Shown: positions 24,635-34,037 of the stretch, in pieces
How the letters are laid out: each line of letters begins with the position of its first letter
Position numbering within the stretch: position 1 is the first letter of the stretch
Source of the DNA: Fluviicoccus keumensis
GTDB taxonomy: Bacteria; Pseudomonadota; Gammaproteobacteria; Pseudomonadales; Moraxellaceae
Reading direction: 5' to 3'
Length of the DNA: 64,000 nt
NCBI RefSeq assembly: GCF_004217445.1
Contig: NZ_SHKX01000014.1
Coordinates: forward strand, 150,427-214,426
Notes under the pieces: generated by a model
Databases searched by the model: none
Told to the model about the DNA's origin: nothing
Seen by the model: only the letters and a program-made list of their open reading frames with translations
Translations under genes and position numbers: made by a program

Positions 24635-27600
24635 GTTTCAATCCACGCACCCGCGAAGGCGCGACGCAGCAACCGCTTTCCGTCATGCGATGCCGCCAGT
24701 TTCAATCCACGCGCCCGTGAAGGCGCGACTCAGCTCCGGGTGGTCCATGTTCGGGTTAGAGGTGTTTCAATCCACGCGCCCGTGAAGGCGCGACCCCCGT
24801 CATTCTGGCCGACGCCATAGCCGACATGTTTCAATCCACGCGCCCGTGAAGGCGCGACTTTCGCGGGGGCTTGGTACGCGCCGATGCGTGGTTTCAATCC
24901 ACGCGCCCGTGAAGGCGCGACCTCATGCAGCGCCTTGAACACATCAACGACGAGTTTCAATCCACGCGCCCGTGAAGGCGCGACTCAACCTATCACCGCA
25001 ACAAGGGCGAGGGCTGGTTTCAATCCACGCGCCCGTGAAGGCGCGACTTCAGCGCAAATCCTGAGAGAGGAAAACATCATGTTTCAATCCACGCGCCCGT
25101 GAAGGCGCGACCCGATGGGCGCGTGTTCCTGGCTCAAGATGCTGTGTTTCAATCCACGCGCCCGTGAAGGCGCGACCTTTCCGATCTTGTGGTTCCGCCT
25201 ATATGACTGTTTCAATCCACGCGCCCGTGAAGGCGCGACTTTATCGAGGAAATATGCCGGAACTCCATTCCAGTTTCAATCCACGCGCCCGTGAAGGCGC
25301 GACGAATGGTGGGCGCGGCGGATCAAGACGGCGAAGGTTTCAATCCACGCGCCCGTGAAGGCGCGACTCAGGTGTGCTATGGCATTCGGAGATACGCCAA
25401 GTTTCAATCCACGCGCCCGTGAAGGCGCGACTTGTGTGGCGACGGTGCCGGAACCGTTCATCATGTTTCAATCCACGCGCCCGTGAAGGCGCGACGCGCT
25501 TTTCAATGCTGGCGTTCAGGCGATCAAGCAGTTTCAATCCACGCGCCCGTGAAGGCGCGACGTATAGCTACAAGAAAATCAGTGCAAAGACAGGTTTCAA
25601 TCCACGCGCCCGTGAAGGCGCGACGTTTTCCGATTCGGCGGATTCGGTGTAGACCATGTTTCAATCCACGCGCCCGTGAAGGCGCGACATGCTATTACAA
25701 CCCGGCAAACCTGACTTTTACGTTTCAATCCACGCGCCCGTGAAGGCGCGACTGTAGGCGGCGTCAGGCTCGCCAACTCCGTCTTCCGTTTCAATCCACG
25801 CGCCCGTGAAGGCGCGACGGTTGACATCAGGTGACGCACGGCAGGACGGCTGTTTCAATCCACGCGCCCGTGAAGGCGCGACGCCTGGGCGATTTCCAGT
25901 TCCCAACCGCCGAGGTTTCAATCCACGCGCCCGTGAAGGCGCGACCAAGCTGCGGGCGGGGAATCTGAAGTATCCGGTGTTTCAATCCACGCGCCCGTGA
26001 AGGCGCGACGCTTTTCCAGGTATGGCCGCAGATTGAACTTGTAGTTTCAATCCACGCGCCCGTGAAGGCGCGACTCTACTGCATACAGGCCAAATAACAT
26101 GAAGCCAGTTTCAATCCACGCGCCCGTGAAGGCGCGACACATCGTGTGGAGCGGCAAGAAAGCGGTTCAGGTTTCAATCCACGCGCCCGTGAAGGCGCGA
26201 CCGCTTGTTGTTGGAAACGTTCCGCGACTGCCGGTTTCAATCCACGCGCCCGTGAAGGCGCGACATCGGTCATTTTTCTTCACCTGTGCGGTGTGGGTTT
26301 CAATCCACGCGCCCGTGAAGGCGCGACATCAGCAACCGGGGGCAATGGCTTGTCACCCTGTTTCAATCCACGCGCCCGTGAAGGCGCGACCCGGCACCAA
26401 TGACATGATCCGGCTGCCGGTGGGTTTCAATCCACGCGCCCGTGAAGGCGCGACACCCGATCGACACCACCCAGACCGTGACCGTGAAGTTTCAATCCAC
26501 GCGCCCGTGAAGGCGCGACATGGCGACTTTCCGCCGCCGGGCCCCATCGATGTTTCAATCCACGCGCCCGTGAAGGCGCGACCAGCTGCAGCTTGAGGGT
26601 CAGTACAGCGACTGGTTTCAATCCACGCGCCCGTGAAGGCGCGACGCTCCGGTGGCGGGTTTAAGCCCCTTCATCGAGTTTCAATCCACGCGCCCGTGAA
26701 GGCGCGACGCGGATAAGTTGCTGTTCGACGAAGGCGAGAGAGTTTCAATCCACGCGCCCGTGAAGGCGCGACGGCTGTGCCTCTGCGCAACTGCCGGTCT
26801 GTCCTGTTTCAATCCACGCGCCCGTGAAGGCGCGACACGCAGGACTTGACTGCATTTGTGCTGGAGTTTGTTTCAATCCACGCGCCCGTGAAGGCGCGAC
26901 CGGCGCAGCATGGGAGTTCTTCACCCCGCGCGCCGGTTTCAATCCACGCGCCCGTGAAGGCGCGACCCGATGAGCTTCACCGATGTCCTGCAGGTGATTG
27001 TTTCAATCCACGCGCCCGTGAAGGCGCGACCTCTACCGGCAGCGGCTGGATCTCGTTGGAGAGGTTTCAATCCACGCGCCCGTGAAGGCGCGACCCGAAC
27101 TGCAATTCAACGTCATGCACGCCGGACGTTTCAATCCACGCGCCCGTGAAGGCGCGACCCATGTCGACGTTGTTGGAAACGTAGATAGCGGCGTTTCAAT
27201 CCACGCGCCCGTGAAGGCGCGACCTGGTCGTCGATCCACAGCAGCACGGTCTGGTTGTTTCAATCCACGCGCCCGTGAAGGCGCGACTGACCGATCAGCA
27301 TTTGTTGCAGGTCGGCAGCAGTTTCAATCCACGCGCCCGTGAAGGCGCGACACCCGGAAGACGACCATGACTGTTAAGGGTGTGTTTCAATCCACGCGCC
27401 CGTGAAGGCGCGACAGGCTGCTGGCACCACCACCACCTTTACCGACCTGTTTCAATCCACGCGCCCGTGAAGGCGCGACACCGATCTTGATCCGCTGATC
27501 CGTTTCGCTGGTGTTTCAATCCACGCGCCCGTGAAGGCGCGACCATCGGCCAACAGTTCGTCGCTGACGTACTTGTGTTTCAATCCACGCGCCCGTGAAG

Positions 27601-28505
27601 GCGCGACGTAACTGTAAGGGGTATCCGGCTGGGTGCGGATGTTTCAATCCACGCGCCCGTGAAGGCGCGACCGAGCGCATGATGTTCGTCTACCCGACCC
27701 AGAAGTTTCAATCCACGCGCCCGTGAAGGCGCGACCATCATCGGGCCGCCTGTCTTCGGGTTTGACAGGTTTCAATCCACGCGCCCGTGAAGGCGCGACC
27801 TCTGGCGCTGGATGAAGTCATCATGTTCATGATGTTTCAATCCACGCGCCCGTGAAGGCGCGACCGCAGCTATCGTTCTGGCCACCATGTACGCCGTGTT
27901 TCAATCCACGCGCCCGTGAAGGCGCGACGACAGCAGGATTTCCAACAGTTCAACATGCTGCGTTTCAATCCACGCGCCCGTGAAGGCGCGACGCGGCCGG
28001 TTTCCAGATCGTGGGATTCGGCGTAGTTTCAATCCACGCGCCCGTGAAGGCGCGACCTGCTTGTCGAGGCCAATCCGCGCACCACCTATGTTTCAATCCA
28101 CGCGCCCGTGAAGGCGCGACCCTGTACTTCCACCGACCTCTTCAGCAGGTAATGTTTCAATCCACGCGCCCGTGAAGGCGCGACGAAGCGGGCCAGCTCG
28201 CACGTCAGCCGGGTCAGTTTCAATCCACGCGCCCGTGAAGGCGCGACGGCCGCATTCCAGCGCGAACCATGCCCACTTGCAGTTTCAATCCACGCGCCCG
28301 TGAAGGCGCGACCTCGTCCAGGCTTTGCGGAACGTAGGCGATGCGGTTTCAATCCACGCGCCCGTGAAGGCGCGACTACAAGGTCTGGGATGAGCACGAA
28401 GACCGTGACGTGTTTCAATCCACGCGCCCGTGAAGGCGCGACGACTTCAGATACGTCTTAAAACATTCCAAGGAGTTTCAATCCACGCGCCCGTGAAGGC
28501 GCGAC
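24635..28505 (-). CRISPR. type I-C CRISPR array, 61 repeats and 60 spacers
   Basis: I count 61 full-length 31-bp repeats. On the crRNA (minus) strand each reads GT, then the stem CGCGCC – TTCACG – GGCGCG, then the tail TGGATTGAAAC. Sixty copies look identical. Only the left-most (24635–24665) differs, by two changes (T-to-C and C-to-T on the strands) that keep the hairpin through a G·T pair. Spacers are 32–35 bp, mostly 33, and I saw no duplicated spacer by eye. The decayed unit at the left, the clean repeats at the right, and the leader plus cas2 next to 28505 show that the leader is on the right and transcription runs leftward. Type I-C effectors usually recognise a TTC-type PAM. Confidence 0.98.
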
Positions 28506-28696
28506 CACCTACTTATAACACACTGTTTTCCCTAGATCATTTGCAAGGTTTTGAAGAACCATTACCGGCAAAAGACCTTTCGCCAGGTTAATGCGGATGC
28601 TTTCTAGACACATGACTAATCATTAACGGAAAAATACTGACTGCGAACATGACAGGATTTCACTGTCCGCTACAGGTTCGCAAAGTGACAAGCGCG
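28506..28696 (-). promoter_or_regulatory. CRISPR leader
   Basis: 191 bp of AT-richer DNA between cas2 (stop at 28697) and the first leader-proximal repeat. On the minus strand it ends GTGTGTTATAAGTAGGTG just before the repeat, with TTATAA as a possible −10 element. A GGCGAAAG-GT-CTTTTGCC hairpin (28567–28584) lies inside. It should carry the array promoter and the site read by Cas1–Cas2 for spacer integration. Confidence 0.75.
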
Positions 28697-28987
28697 CTAA
28701 AAGATAAGCGGCCCTTTAAGATCCAACGCCGGTTTTGCCCCCACATGCTCAACCCGACGCTCCCAGTTACTGCCCATGAAGTAGAAACGTAAACTGTCCG
28801 TTTCCAACCGCATCTCACCCACCAACTTATTCCGAATCATGACCCACTGGGCAGGGTCAACCTCAATCTCAAAAACTGAAAACTGCACTCGCTGTCCATA
28901 ATCCCGACATATCTTGGCAATACGTCGCAAGCGCCTGGCACCCGCCTCATCCTGCAGGCTTACATCATAAGTCACCAGAACCATCAT
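28697..28987 (-). CDS. cas2: CRISPR-associated endonuclease Cas2 (type I-C)
   Basis: 96 residues. The ferredoxin-like fold begins MVLVTYDVSLQDEAGARRL, with the conserved Asp after V-T-Y, and continues GQRVQFSVFEIEVDPAQW. Cas2 dimers bridge two Cas1 dimers in the spacer-integration complex. The gene begins 15 bp after cas1 and is the last cas gene before the leader. Confidence 0.96.
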   Translation of the reverse strand: MMVLVTYDVSLQDEAGARRLRRIAKICRDYGQRVQFSVFEIEVDPAQWVMIRNKLVGEMRLETDSLRFYFMGSNWERRVEHVGAKPALDLKGPLIF

Positions 28988-29002
28988 GCTGAAGCCTCCA
29001 TG

Positions 29003-30034
29003 CTACTTCCACAGGAAAGGCGCATAACCATCCAGATCACCCCGCAGATGCCCCGCCAGCAACTGCGCCTGCAACCAAGGCAACTGGCCCACCGGAACTC
29101 GTTCCTCAAACCAAGGGTGCGTGATTTCTTCCTGTTTACGATCCTGCCAAGCCGCCAATAACGATTTCCGGGCGTCATGCTTAAGCGAGACAGCCCCGTT
29201 CGGCCAGAACTCAAAGTCCTGAACTCTCACCTGACGGCGATTAATCACTGACAACACAAAACGGTCCACCATAGCCCGGAACTCCTCCGCCAGATCCAGC
29301 GCAAGACTGGGACGACCAGGCCGAAGCTGGTGAAGGAAGCCGCACGCCGGATCTAGTCCGGTTGTCTCCAATGCGGAACGACAATCGTGAGTCAACAACG
29401 TGTAGAACAAAGACAACAGTGCATTGACCGGATCACGAGGAGGCCTGCGCTCACGGGTGGAAAACGTGAAATCCGGGTTTCGGATAAGCAGGGGAAATAC
29501 CTCGAAATACAGCCGGGCCGCATCGCCCTCCCTTCCCATCAAATCGTCAATGCCAAGGCTTCGTGGCAACACATCCAGCCGATGGGACAATTGCTTGTCC
29601 GCCGTTTGCAAGGCGGTCAATGTCTCGACGGGAAGCGTATCGCCATAATCCCGCAGATAGCGCCGAACGACCGCTCTCTGGTTATAGACTTTTCCCGTCA
29701 GTAACGACTTGGCGATACCTACGCTGACTTCCGCATCCGCAGACAACAAATGCTGTTTTCGGCGAAGCAATACATTGCCGCTTACCGGACCCTCAACGCG
29801 AGCCAGAAACTTGCCGTGCCTATCCAGAAAGGTAATAGTGATGCCGTTTTTCGCGCAATGCGCCATCAAATAAGGGGAAACGGCCACCTGGCCAAAACAC
29901 ACCAGCCCTTGCAGCATATGAACAGGAACCCGGCCCACCGCTTTGCCATCCACGTTCATCACCAGATTTTCACCGTCCTTGTGCAGCCAGGACTCTTGCG
30001 TCTGCACATACAGCACATTGCGTAACGGGCGCAT
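29003..30034 (-). CDS. cas1: CRISPR-associated integrase Cas1 (type I-C)
   Basis: 343 residues. Cas1 catalyses insertion of new spacers at the leader end. Metal-binding residues appear in place: Glu169 in LMGREGDAARLYF, His235 in GFLHQLRPGRPSLALDLAEE, and the acidic pair that follows (~247–251). The N-terminal beta domain begins MRPLRNVLYVQTQESWLHKD. It starts 2 bp after the cas4 stop and is presumably translated with it. Confidence 0.97.
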   Translation of the reverse strand: MRPLRNVLYVQTQESWLHKDGENLVMNVDGKAVGRVPVHMLQGLVCFGQVAVSPYLMAHCAKNGITITFLDRHGKFLARVEGPVSGNVLLRRKQHLLSADAEVSVGIAKSLLTGKVYNQRAVVRRYLRDYGDTLPVETLTALQTADKQLSHRLDVLPRSLGIDDLMGREGDAARLYFEVFPLLIRNPDFTFSTRERRPPRDPVNALLSLFYTLLTHDCRSALETTGLDPACGFLHQLRPGRPSLALDLAEEFRAMVDRFVLSVINRRQVRVQDFEFWPNGAVSLKHDARKSLLAAWQDRKQEEITHPWFEERVPVGQLPWLQAQLLAGHLRGDLDGYAPFLWK

Positions 30035-30036
30035 GC

Positions 30037-30663
30037 TTAATCCTCCTTAACCTGCCGGGCAAGCCAGTCCGCCACATGGACATGCCGCCCCAAACTTTGC
30101 GGCTGGCAAATATCCATCAGGGAACATCCCCGGCATTTACGAGGCTCATAGATGGGTGCCGGAGTCTGACCCGTACTGATAATGGCGCGGCATTCATCAA
30201 TGGCTTGCAACGTCAGGTCACGCAATGCCTGATCGAACGTAACATCCTGCCGACGCCGTGTTTCTCCATAAAACAAGGCACCCGCCGAGATGGATTGCCC
30301 CAGCATTTCCTCCAAACATAGGGCCTGGGCGCACAACTGGACTTCATCGGCTCGGTGAGACTTCGGCTTGCCACGCTTGTACTCAATTGGAAACGCCGAC
30401 TCCGGGCCGTCGTCATCGCGGTGGAATTCAACTACGTCGGCTATGCCTTCGATGCCCAAGCTCTCGGATGCCAACGGTAACGCGCTTACGGTGCGAATAT
30501 TGCCCCGGCGCACCTGCTCACGTTCGTTGACCTTCTGGTGAAGCACTTGACCTTCGGCGGTGAACCGGTTTTCGACCCAGACGCCCTCCAACTCAATCAA
30601 GGCAAACTGACGGGGACAATACAAATAATGCTGAAGGCGGGATAAATACAGGGTTTCGTTCAT
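30037..30663 (-). CDS. cas4: CRISPR-associated exonuclease Cas4 (type I-C)
   Basis: 208 residues. Cas4 trims prespacers and selects the PAM side before integration. Four cysteines for an Fe-S cluster are present: Cys16 (YCPRQF) and Cys177, Cys180 and Cys186 (KCRGCSLMDIC). RecB-type nuclease residues are visible at GQVLH (His42), GIADVVEF (Asp76) and FPIEYKRG (Glu94, Lys96), followed by DEVQLCAQ. A strong Shine-Dalgarno, AAGGAGG, lies 7 bp before the start. It follows the toxin–antitoxin pair by 33 bp. Confidence 0.97.
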   Translation of the reverse strand: MNETLYLSRLQHYLYCPRQFALIELEGVWVENRFTAEGQVLHQKVNEREQVRRGNIRTVSALPLASESLGIEGIADVVEFHRDDDGPESAFPIEYKRGKPKSHRADEVQLCAQALCLEEMLGQSISAGALFYGETRRRQDVTFDQALRDLTLQAIDECRAIISTGQTPAPIYEPRKCRGCSLMDICQPQSLGRHVHVADWLARQVKED

Positions 30664-30696
30664 CTTCCGCCCTCCTTGGCTGCTATCAGATTGAGC

Positions 30697-30984
30697 TCAA
30701 GGCTCTTGCGGAACCAGCCGGATTTCCAGTTTGCAGCCTACGGCTTGTGCATATTTTCGCAATGTCTCTATCGACGGAGAATGCTTGCCAAGCCGTTCCA
30801 GCCGGGCGATGGCCGGGGCTTGGGTATCCATGCGCGCCGCAACCTCGGCCTGAGTCAAACCGGCGGCGCTACGGGCATGCAGCATTTCACGCAACAGGGC
30901 GTATTTTTCTTCCAGGCCGTCATAGGCCTGCTTTACGTCAGCATTTTGCAAGGCCTTGGCCTTGAGTTCAGCGTGCGTCAGCAT
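30697..30984 (-). CDS. HigA-type antitoxin within the cas operon
   Basis: 95 residues. The XRE helix-turn-helix is AGLTQAEVAARMDTQAPAIA, followed by HSPSIETLRKYAQAVGCKLE, as in HigA/Xre antitoxins. It neutralises the RelE/HigB-like toxin encoded directly upstream; the reading frames overlap by 17 bp. It probably also represses the pair's own promoter. Its place between cas7 and cas4 links the module to the CRISPR locus. Confidence 0.92.
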   Translation of the reverse strand: MLTHAELKAKALQNADVKQAYDGLEEKYALLREMLHARSAAGLTQAEVAARMDTQAPAIARLERLGKHSPSIETLRKYAQAVGCKLEIRLVPQEP

Positions 30985-31303
30985 CTTTAACCTCTTGCAA
31001 TCGACTCTGGGCTATCGGCAACTCTTTACGCGGCGTTTCCTGCGTTTTCTTGATGAAGCTGTGCAACATCACAATCCGCTGGCCCAGTAAAAAACAGTAA
31101 AACACACGGCCTATTCCTTCTCGTCCATGTGGCCGTAGCTCAAAAAGCCCATCGCCCATTGCCCGAGAAAACGGCAAGCGTATCGCAGGGCCCAGCTCCT
31201 CAAGCAAATCAGCCAACCTCAAGTAATCCGCCAGCACACCGGGAGGAAGGCTCAAAATTTCGGCTTGGACATCGTCCGAATAGTAATCAATAGTGTAGGA
31301 CAT
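30968..31303 (-). CDS. RelE/HigB-like toxin (phage Gp49-type) within the cas operon
   Basis: 111 residues from the ATG at 31303 (MSYTIDYYSDDVQAEILSLP). An upstream in-frame start at 31357 would translate the operator-like palindrome, so I reject it. The core LFELRPHGREGIGRVFYCFL then QRIVMLHSFIKKTQETPRKE is the classic Gp49/HigB-type RNA-cleaving toxin signature. Such toxins cut ribosome-bound mRNA and stop growth if the antitoxin is lost. The order toxin-then-antitoxin is typical of higBA. Confidence 0.92.
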   Translation of the reverse strand: MSYTIDYYSDDVQAEILSLPPGVLADYLRLADLLEELGPAIRLPFSRAMGDGLFELRPHGREGIGRVFYCFLLGQRIVMLHSFIKKTQETPRKELPIAQSRLQEVKDADAR

Positions 31304-31314
31304 GACATGCGAAT

Positions 31315-31327
31315 TAACAAATTTGTT
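31315..31327. promoter_or_regulatory. palindromic operator candidate of the higBA-like pair
   Basis: TAACAA – T – TTGTTA, 12 bp upstream of the toxin start at 31303. It is a plausible binding site for the HigA-like antitoxin. AT-rich DNA around it could also serve as the pair's promoter. Confidence 0.5.
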
Positions 31328-31345
31328 ATCTTTTGAAGGATGGAA

Positions 31346-31372
31346 ACGCCCTTTCAACTTTCTAAGAAGGGC
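31346..31372 (-). terminator. hairpin after cas7 (possible weak terminator or attenuator)
   Basis: CGCCCTT … AAGGGCG with a 13-nt loop, just past the cas7 stop (31387) on the minus strand and before the toxin. Only a short T-run follows, so it may reduce rather than end read-through into higBA and cas4-cas1-cas2. Confidence 0.4.
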
Positions 31373-31386
31373 GCTCCTGCATGTGA

Positions 31387-32265
31387 TTAAAGCAGTTCCA
31401 GAACCTCGACGGAGGCCGGGATGGCTTCACGGTCAATCGTGACCTGATAGTCGCTGAATGCTCGTGCCGGGCTGGAGGCATCCGTCACTCGCTCCACGGT
31501 TACAGCTTCAAAAAGCTTGTGTGACGGTGCATTGCCCAAGGCATCCTGATGCTTGAAGACAATCAGCTTACGGGCCGACATTTCGCCACGCGCGGCGGAG
31601 TGGTCATGCTCAAACATCATTTGCAGCGCTTGCCACACAACCTGCAAATCCTCATCAGAGAATCCGGAGCGTTCGGCCAGTTTGGCGGAAATAAAGCCAT
31701 GCGCGCGATACAGGCCATAGGGAATGATGTGCTTGCGCCCCATCGTGCGGTTATCACCACCTTGCGCTTCAGCCTCACGCTCGGTGGTCACGGCCATGCG
31801 CGTAATGGAGATTTCCAGCGGCAGTACCGGCTCAATGGATTTGGCAAATGAAATTTGGATCGGCCCGCGTACTTGCCCGGAATTAACGTCCGTCGTCATC
31901 ACCGCGCCAAAGGTCCGCACATCAAAGAAATGCTGGCACATCCATTCGGTAATCGCTTTGGCTTTGTCCTGGTCCTTGGGCAGTTTTTTGGACTCGTGCT
32001 TCAATCCAAGCGCTTTGTAAGCCTCTAGGTTCTGGTTGTTCAGGACGGCTTTTTCCTGCATGTAGATGGCATACCCGGCGCTGTCTTCCTTAGCCAACTG
32101 CACAAAATTCCGGATTTTGCGCTTCAAACACACATCAGTGACCAGTCCCTGATTGGTTTCCGGGTCAAGGCGGGGCAAGTTACCGGCATCAGGGTCGCCG
32201 TTGGGATTACCGTTGGTGACATCAAACAGGTAAACGAATTCGTAGCGGTTGCTGATAGCGGTCAT
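31387..32265 (-). CDS. cas7: type I-C Cascade backbone subunit Cas7c (Csd2)
   Basis: 292 residues. Cas7 copies polymerise along the crRNA spacer in the interference complex. It begins with the family motif YEFVYLFDVTNGNPNGDPDA, then RLDPETNQGLVTDVCLKRKI. Later parts include FDVRTFGAVMTTDVNSGQVR, GPIQISFAKSIEPVLPLEIS and RKHIIPYGLYRAHGFISAKL. It starts 2 bp after the cas8c stop. The toxin–antitoxin pair separates it from cas4. Confidence 0.96.
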   Translation of the reverse strand: MTAISNRYEFVYLFDVTNGNPNGDPDAGNLPRLDPETNQGLVTDVCLKRKIRNFVQLAKEDSAGYAIYMQEKAVLNNQNLEAYKALGLKHESKKLPKDQDKAKAITEWMCQHFFDVRTFGAVMTTDVNSGQVRGPIQISFAKSIEPVLPLEISITRMAVTTEREAEAQGGDNRTMGRKHIIPYGLYRAHGFISAKLAERSGFSDEDLQVVWQALQMMFEHDHSAARGEMSARKLIVFKHQDALGNAPSHKLFEAVTVERVTDASSPARAFSDYQVTIDREAIPASVEVLELL

Positions 32266-32267
32266 GA

Positions 32268-32672
32268 TCAGTTCTCCTCGGTGTTGTTGGCGTTGGCTTC
32301 CGTTGCATCCGGTTTGCCGGCAAAGCGTTGCTGATGCTGGTGGTAGTAGCCGATGACAAACCGGCCCTGTTCCTCAAGTCGCAAATTGCGGGGGAAGGTT
32401 GTCCCCATGCCGTTCATGATTTCCCCCAGTGTCTTTTCCAGATTGACCGCCCGGCCGGGCTTGTCCTTACGGACTTTGCTCAGGTGATTCATGGTGTTTT
32501 TGAGCAGCAGCGGAAAGACCGATGCAGGTGTTGCTGACGCCGCGCCATAGTATCGGTCGCGGATCGTGGCATTGATTTTGTCGCCCAATGCCGCCTGCTG
32601 AATTTCCTCCAGCAAGGCGAAGAGGCGACCCAGCCGATAGGCGGTATTGGTTTCTTCAAGATCCAGACTCAT
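32268..32672 (-). CDS. cas11c: predicted Cas11c small subunit from an internal start in cas8c
   Basis: In frame with cas8c and sharing its stop. The ATG at 32672 (MSLDLEETNTAYRLGRLFAL) has AAGGAG six bases before it, far better than chance for a coding sequence. The 134-residue product is helical and matches the size of the Cas11c small subunit known from other type I-C systems, where it is made by internal translation of cas8c. Cas11 subunits line the target strand groove of Cascade. The start and expression are predicted from sequence only. Confidence 0.8.
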   Translation of the reverse strand: MSLDLEETNTAYRLGRLFALLEEIQQAALGDKINATIRDRYYGAASATPASVFPLLLKNTMNHLSKVRKDKPGRAVNLEKTLGEIMNGMGTTFPRNLRLEEQGRFVIGYYHQHQQRFAGKPDATEANANNTEEN

Positions 32673-34037
32673 GGGTATCTCCTTGTCCTGGCTTTGGGTT
32701 TTTCGGATTTTGCGATTTATGCAGGCTTTGCAGAGGGCAGCACGAAAGCCGTTGATCTGATGGTCGGCCCGAATTCGGGTAACAATGGAGGCCAATAGCG
32801 TTTGGGGATAGGCTCCCCCCGTGAGGATGGCCCGGGTCAGCTCACCGGCGAGTTGCGGCGGAATATTCTCCACCTTACCCAAAGCAGCCGTTTCGTAAAG
32901 CAATCGCCAAACAGCGGGTGATGTTTTCCACGGTAGCGGCAGGATCATCAGATCTCGGTAATGCCAAGCCAGACTGGCGGCCAGCACGCCCAAGTTGTCC
33001 GCGTACCAGAAACGCACCGAGATTCTGGCTGCGTTGGGGGACAACCCAAGAATGTAGAATCGGGTATTTTCATCCAGGTCGGGGCGCACCTCATGTAGCG
33101 GTCGCCCGGCGGCCATTTGCTGCATCGTGGAATATAAAGCCTGAGTCTCACTCTCGTCAGTGGGGCTGATGGCCATAGAGAAAAATGACTCTGCGGCCTC
33201 TGATGCCCAATCATCTTTTGCCTCCGCCCAAAATACGACGGAAGTATCTCCAACTCTTAATCTTTGATGGGATGCATCCGTTTTCCTAAGCAAATAATTT
33301 AGGGCTGCTGTATAGCGAAATGAAACCTTCTTGGAAACAGGAGCATTATTACCCTGATCCTTTCCGTAGGATTTGAATGCATCCTTGTTGAAAGAAACAA
33401 TATCAGCACCGGAAGATTGGGCGTCCCAAACTCCTTTGATCGGCGGATGAATTCTCTCGATTGCATCCATCTCACCACTTACAAGGCACCTTCCTACTTG
33501 ACCTGAATCACGACTCAATATGTCAATCCATATACTACGCGCCTGCTCACGATCATGCAGATACCCCTTATCACCATCAAGCCTGATCGCAAAAACCGCA
33601 TCTTTCATATCAGCCGCAACAAAAGGAGGCTTATCAAAATCCTCCACTTTCCAAAACTCAAGAAATCTCAGAAAAGCCAACAGCCCATCATCTGTCACTT
33701 CGTGGAGTACCTCACGGTGAAATCTGACGAATTCAGCATGCTCTTTTTGTGTGCGCTCCGTGGGCTCCTTTGCAACCCCGAACAGATATGCGGTTTTATC
33801 CCACAAGAATTTTGCCCGAATTGCAGAGGCTGATTTCTCAGGCCTTGGGACCTCGACCCTTCTGGAAAATATCTTTTTCCCCTCAATGACTCTCAAATCA
33901 TCGACTGAAACGACCTTCCCATCCTTCGAAATCACAACTGCATAATCAACATTTTCGTCCGTGAAACCATAGGGCGGAACTTTATTTGGCTTTAAAGCTA
34001 GCCTCTGATAATACCGATCCAACGCCGCCAAGATCAT
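32268..34037 (-). CDS. cas8c: type I-C large subunit Cas8c (Csd1)
   Basis: 589 residues. Cas8c reads the PAM and recruits Cas3. The N-terminus MILAALDRYYQRLALKPNK is characteristic of Csd1, as are ADIVSFNKDAFKSYGKDQG and LNYLLRK. The C-terminal ~130 residues are the region re-used as Cas11c through the internal start. It overlaps the cas5 stop by 4 bp. Confidence 0.95.
   Translation of the reverse strand: MILAALDRYYQRLALKPNKVPPYGFTDENVDYAVVISKDGKVVSVDDLRVIEGKKIFSRRVEVPRPEKSASAIRAKFLWDKTAYLFGVAKEPTERTQKEHAEFVRFHREVLHEVTDDGLLAFLRFLEFWKVEDFDKPPFVAADMKDAVFAIRLDGDKGYLHDREQARSIWIDILSRDSGQVGRCLVSGEMDAIERIHPPIKGVWDAQSSGADIVSFNKDAFKSYGKDQGNNAPVSKKVSFRYTAALNYLLRKTDASHQRLRVGDTSVVFWAEAKDDWASEAAESFFSMAISPTDESETQALYSTMQQMAAGRPLHEVRPDLDENTRFYILGLSPNAARISVRFWYADNLGVLAASLAWHYRDLMILPLPWKTSPAVWRLLYETAALGKVENIPPQLAGELTRAILTGGAYPQTLLASIVTRIRADHQINGFRAALCKACINRKIRKTQSQDKEIPMSLDLEETNTAYRLGRLFALLEEIQQAALGDKINATIRDRYYGAASATPASVFPLLLKNTMNHLSKVRKDKPGRAVNLEKTLGEIMNGMGTTFPRNLRLEEQGRFVIGYYHQHQQRFAGKPDATEANANNTEEN

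Noticed and set aside
24730..28418. Many ORFs with repeated peptides such as RAFTGAWIET or FNPRAREGAT
   Set aside because: Translations of the CRISPR repeats in different frames, not genes.
31304..31357. 18-residue extension of the toxin
   Set aside because: Would translate the palindrome that looks like the operator; MSYTIDYY is the usual type of start.
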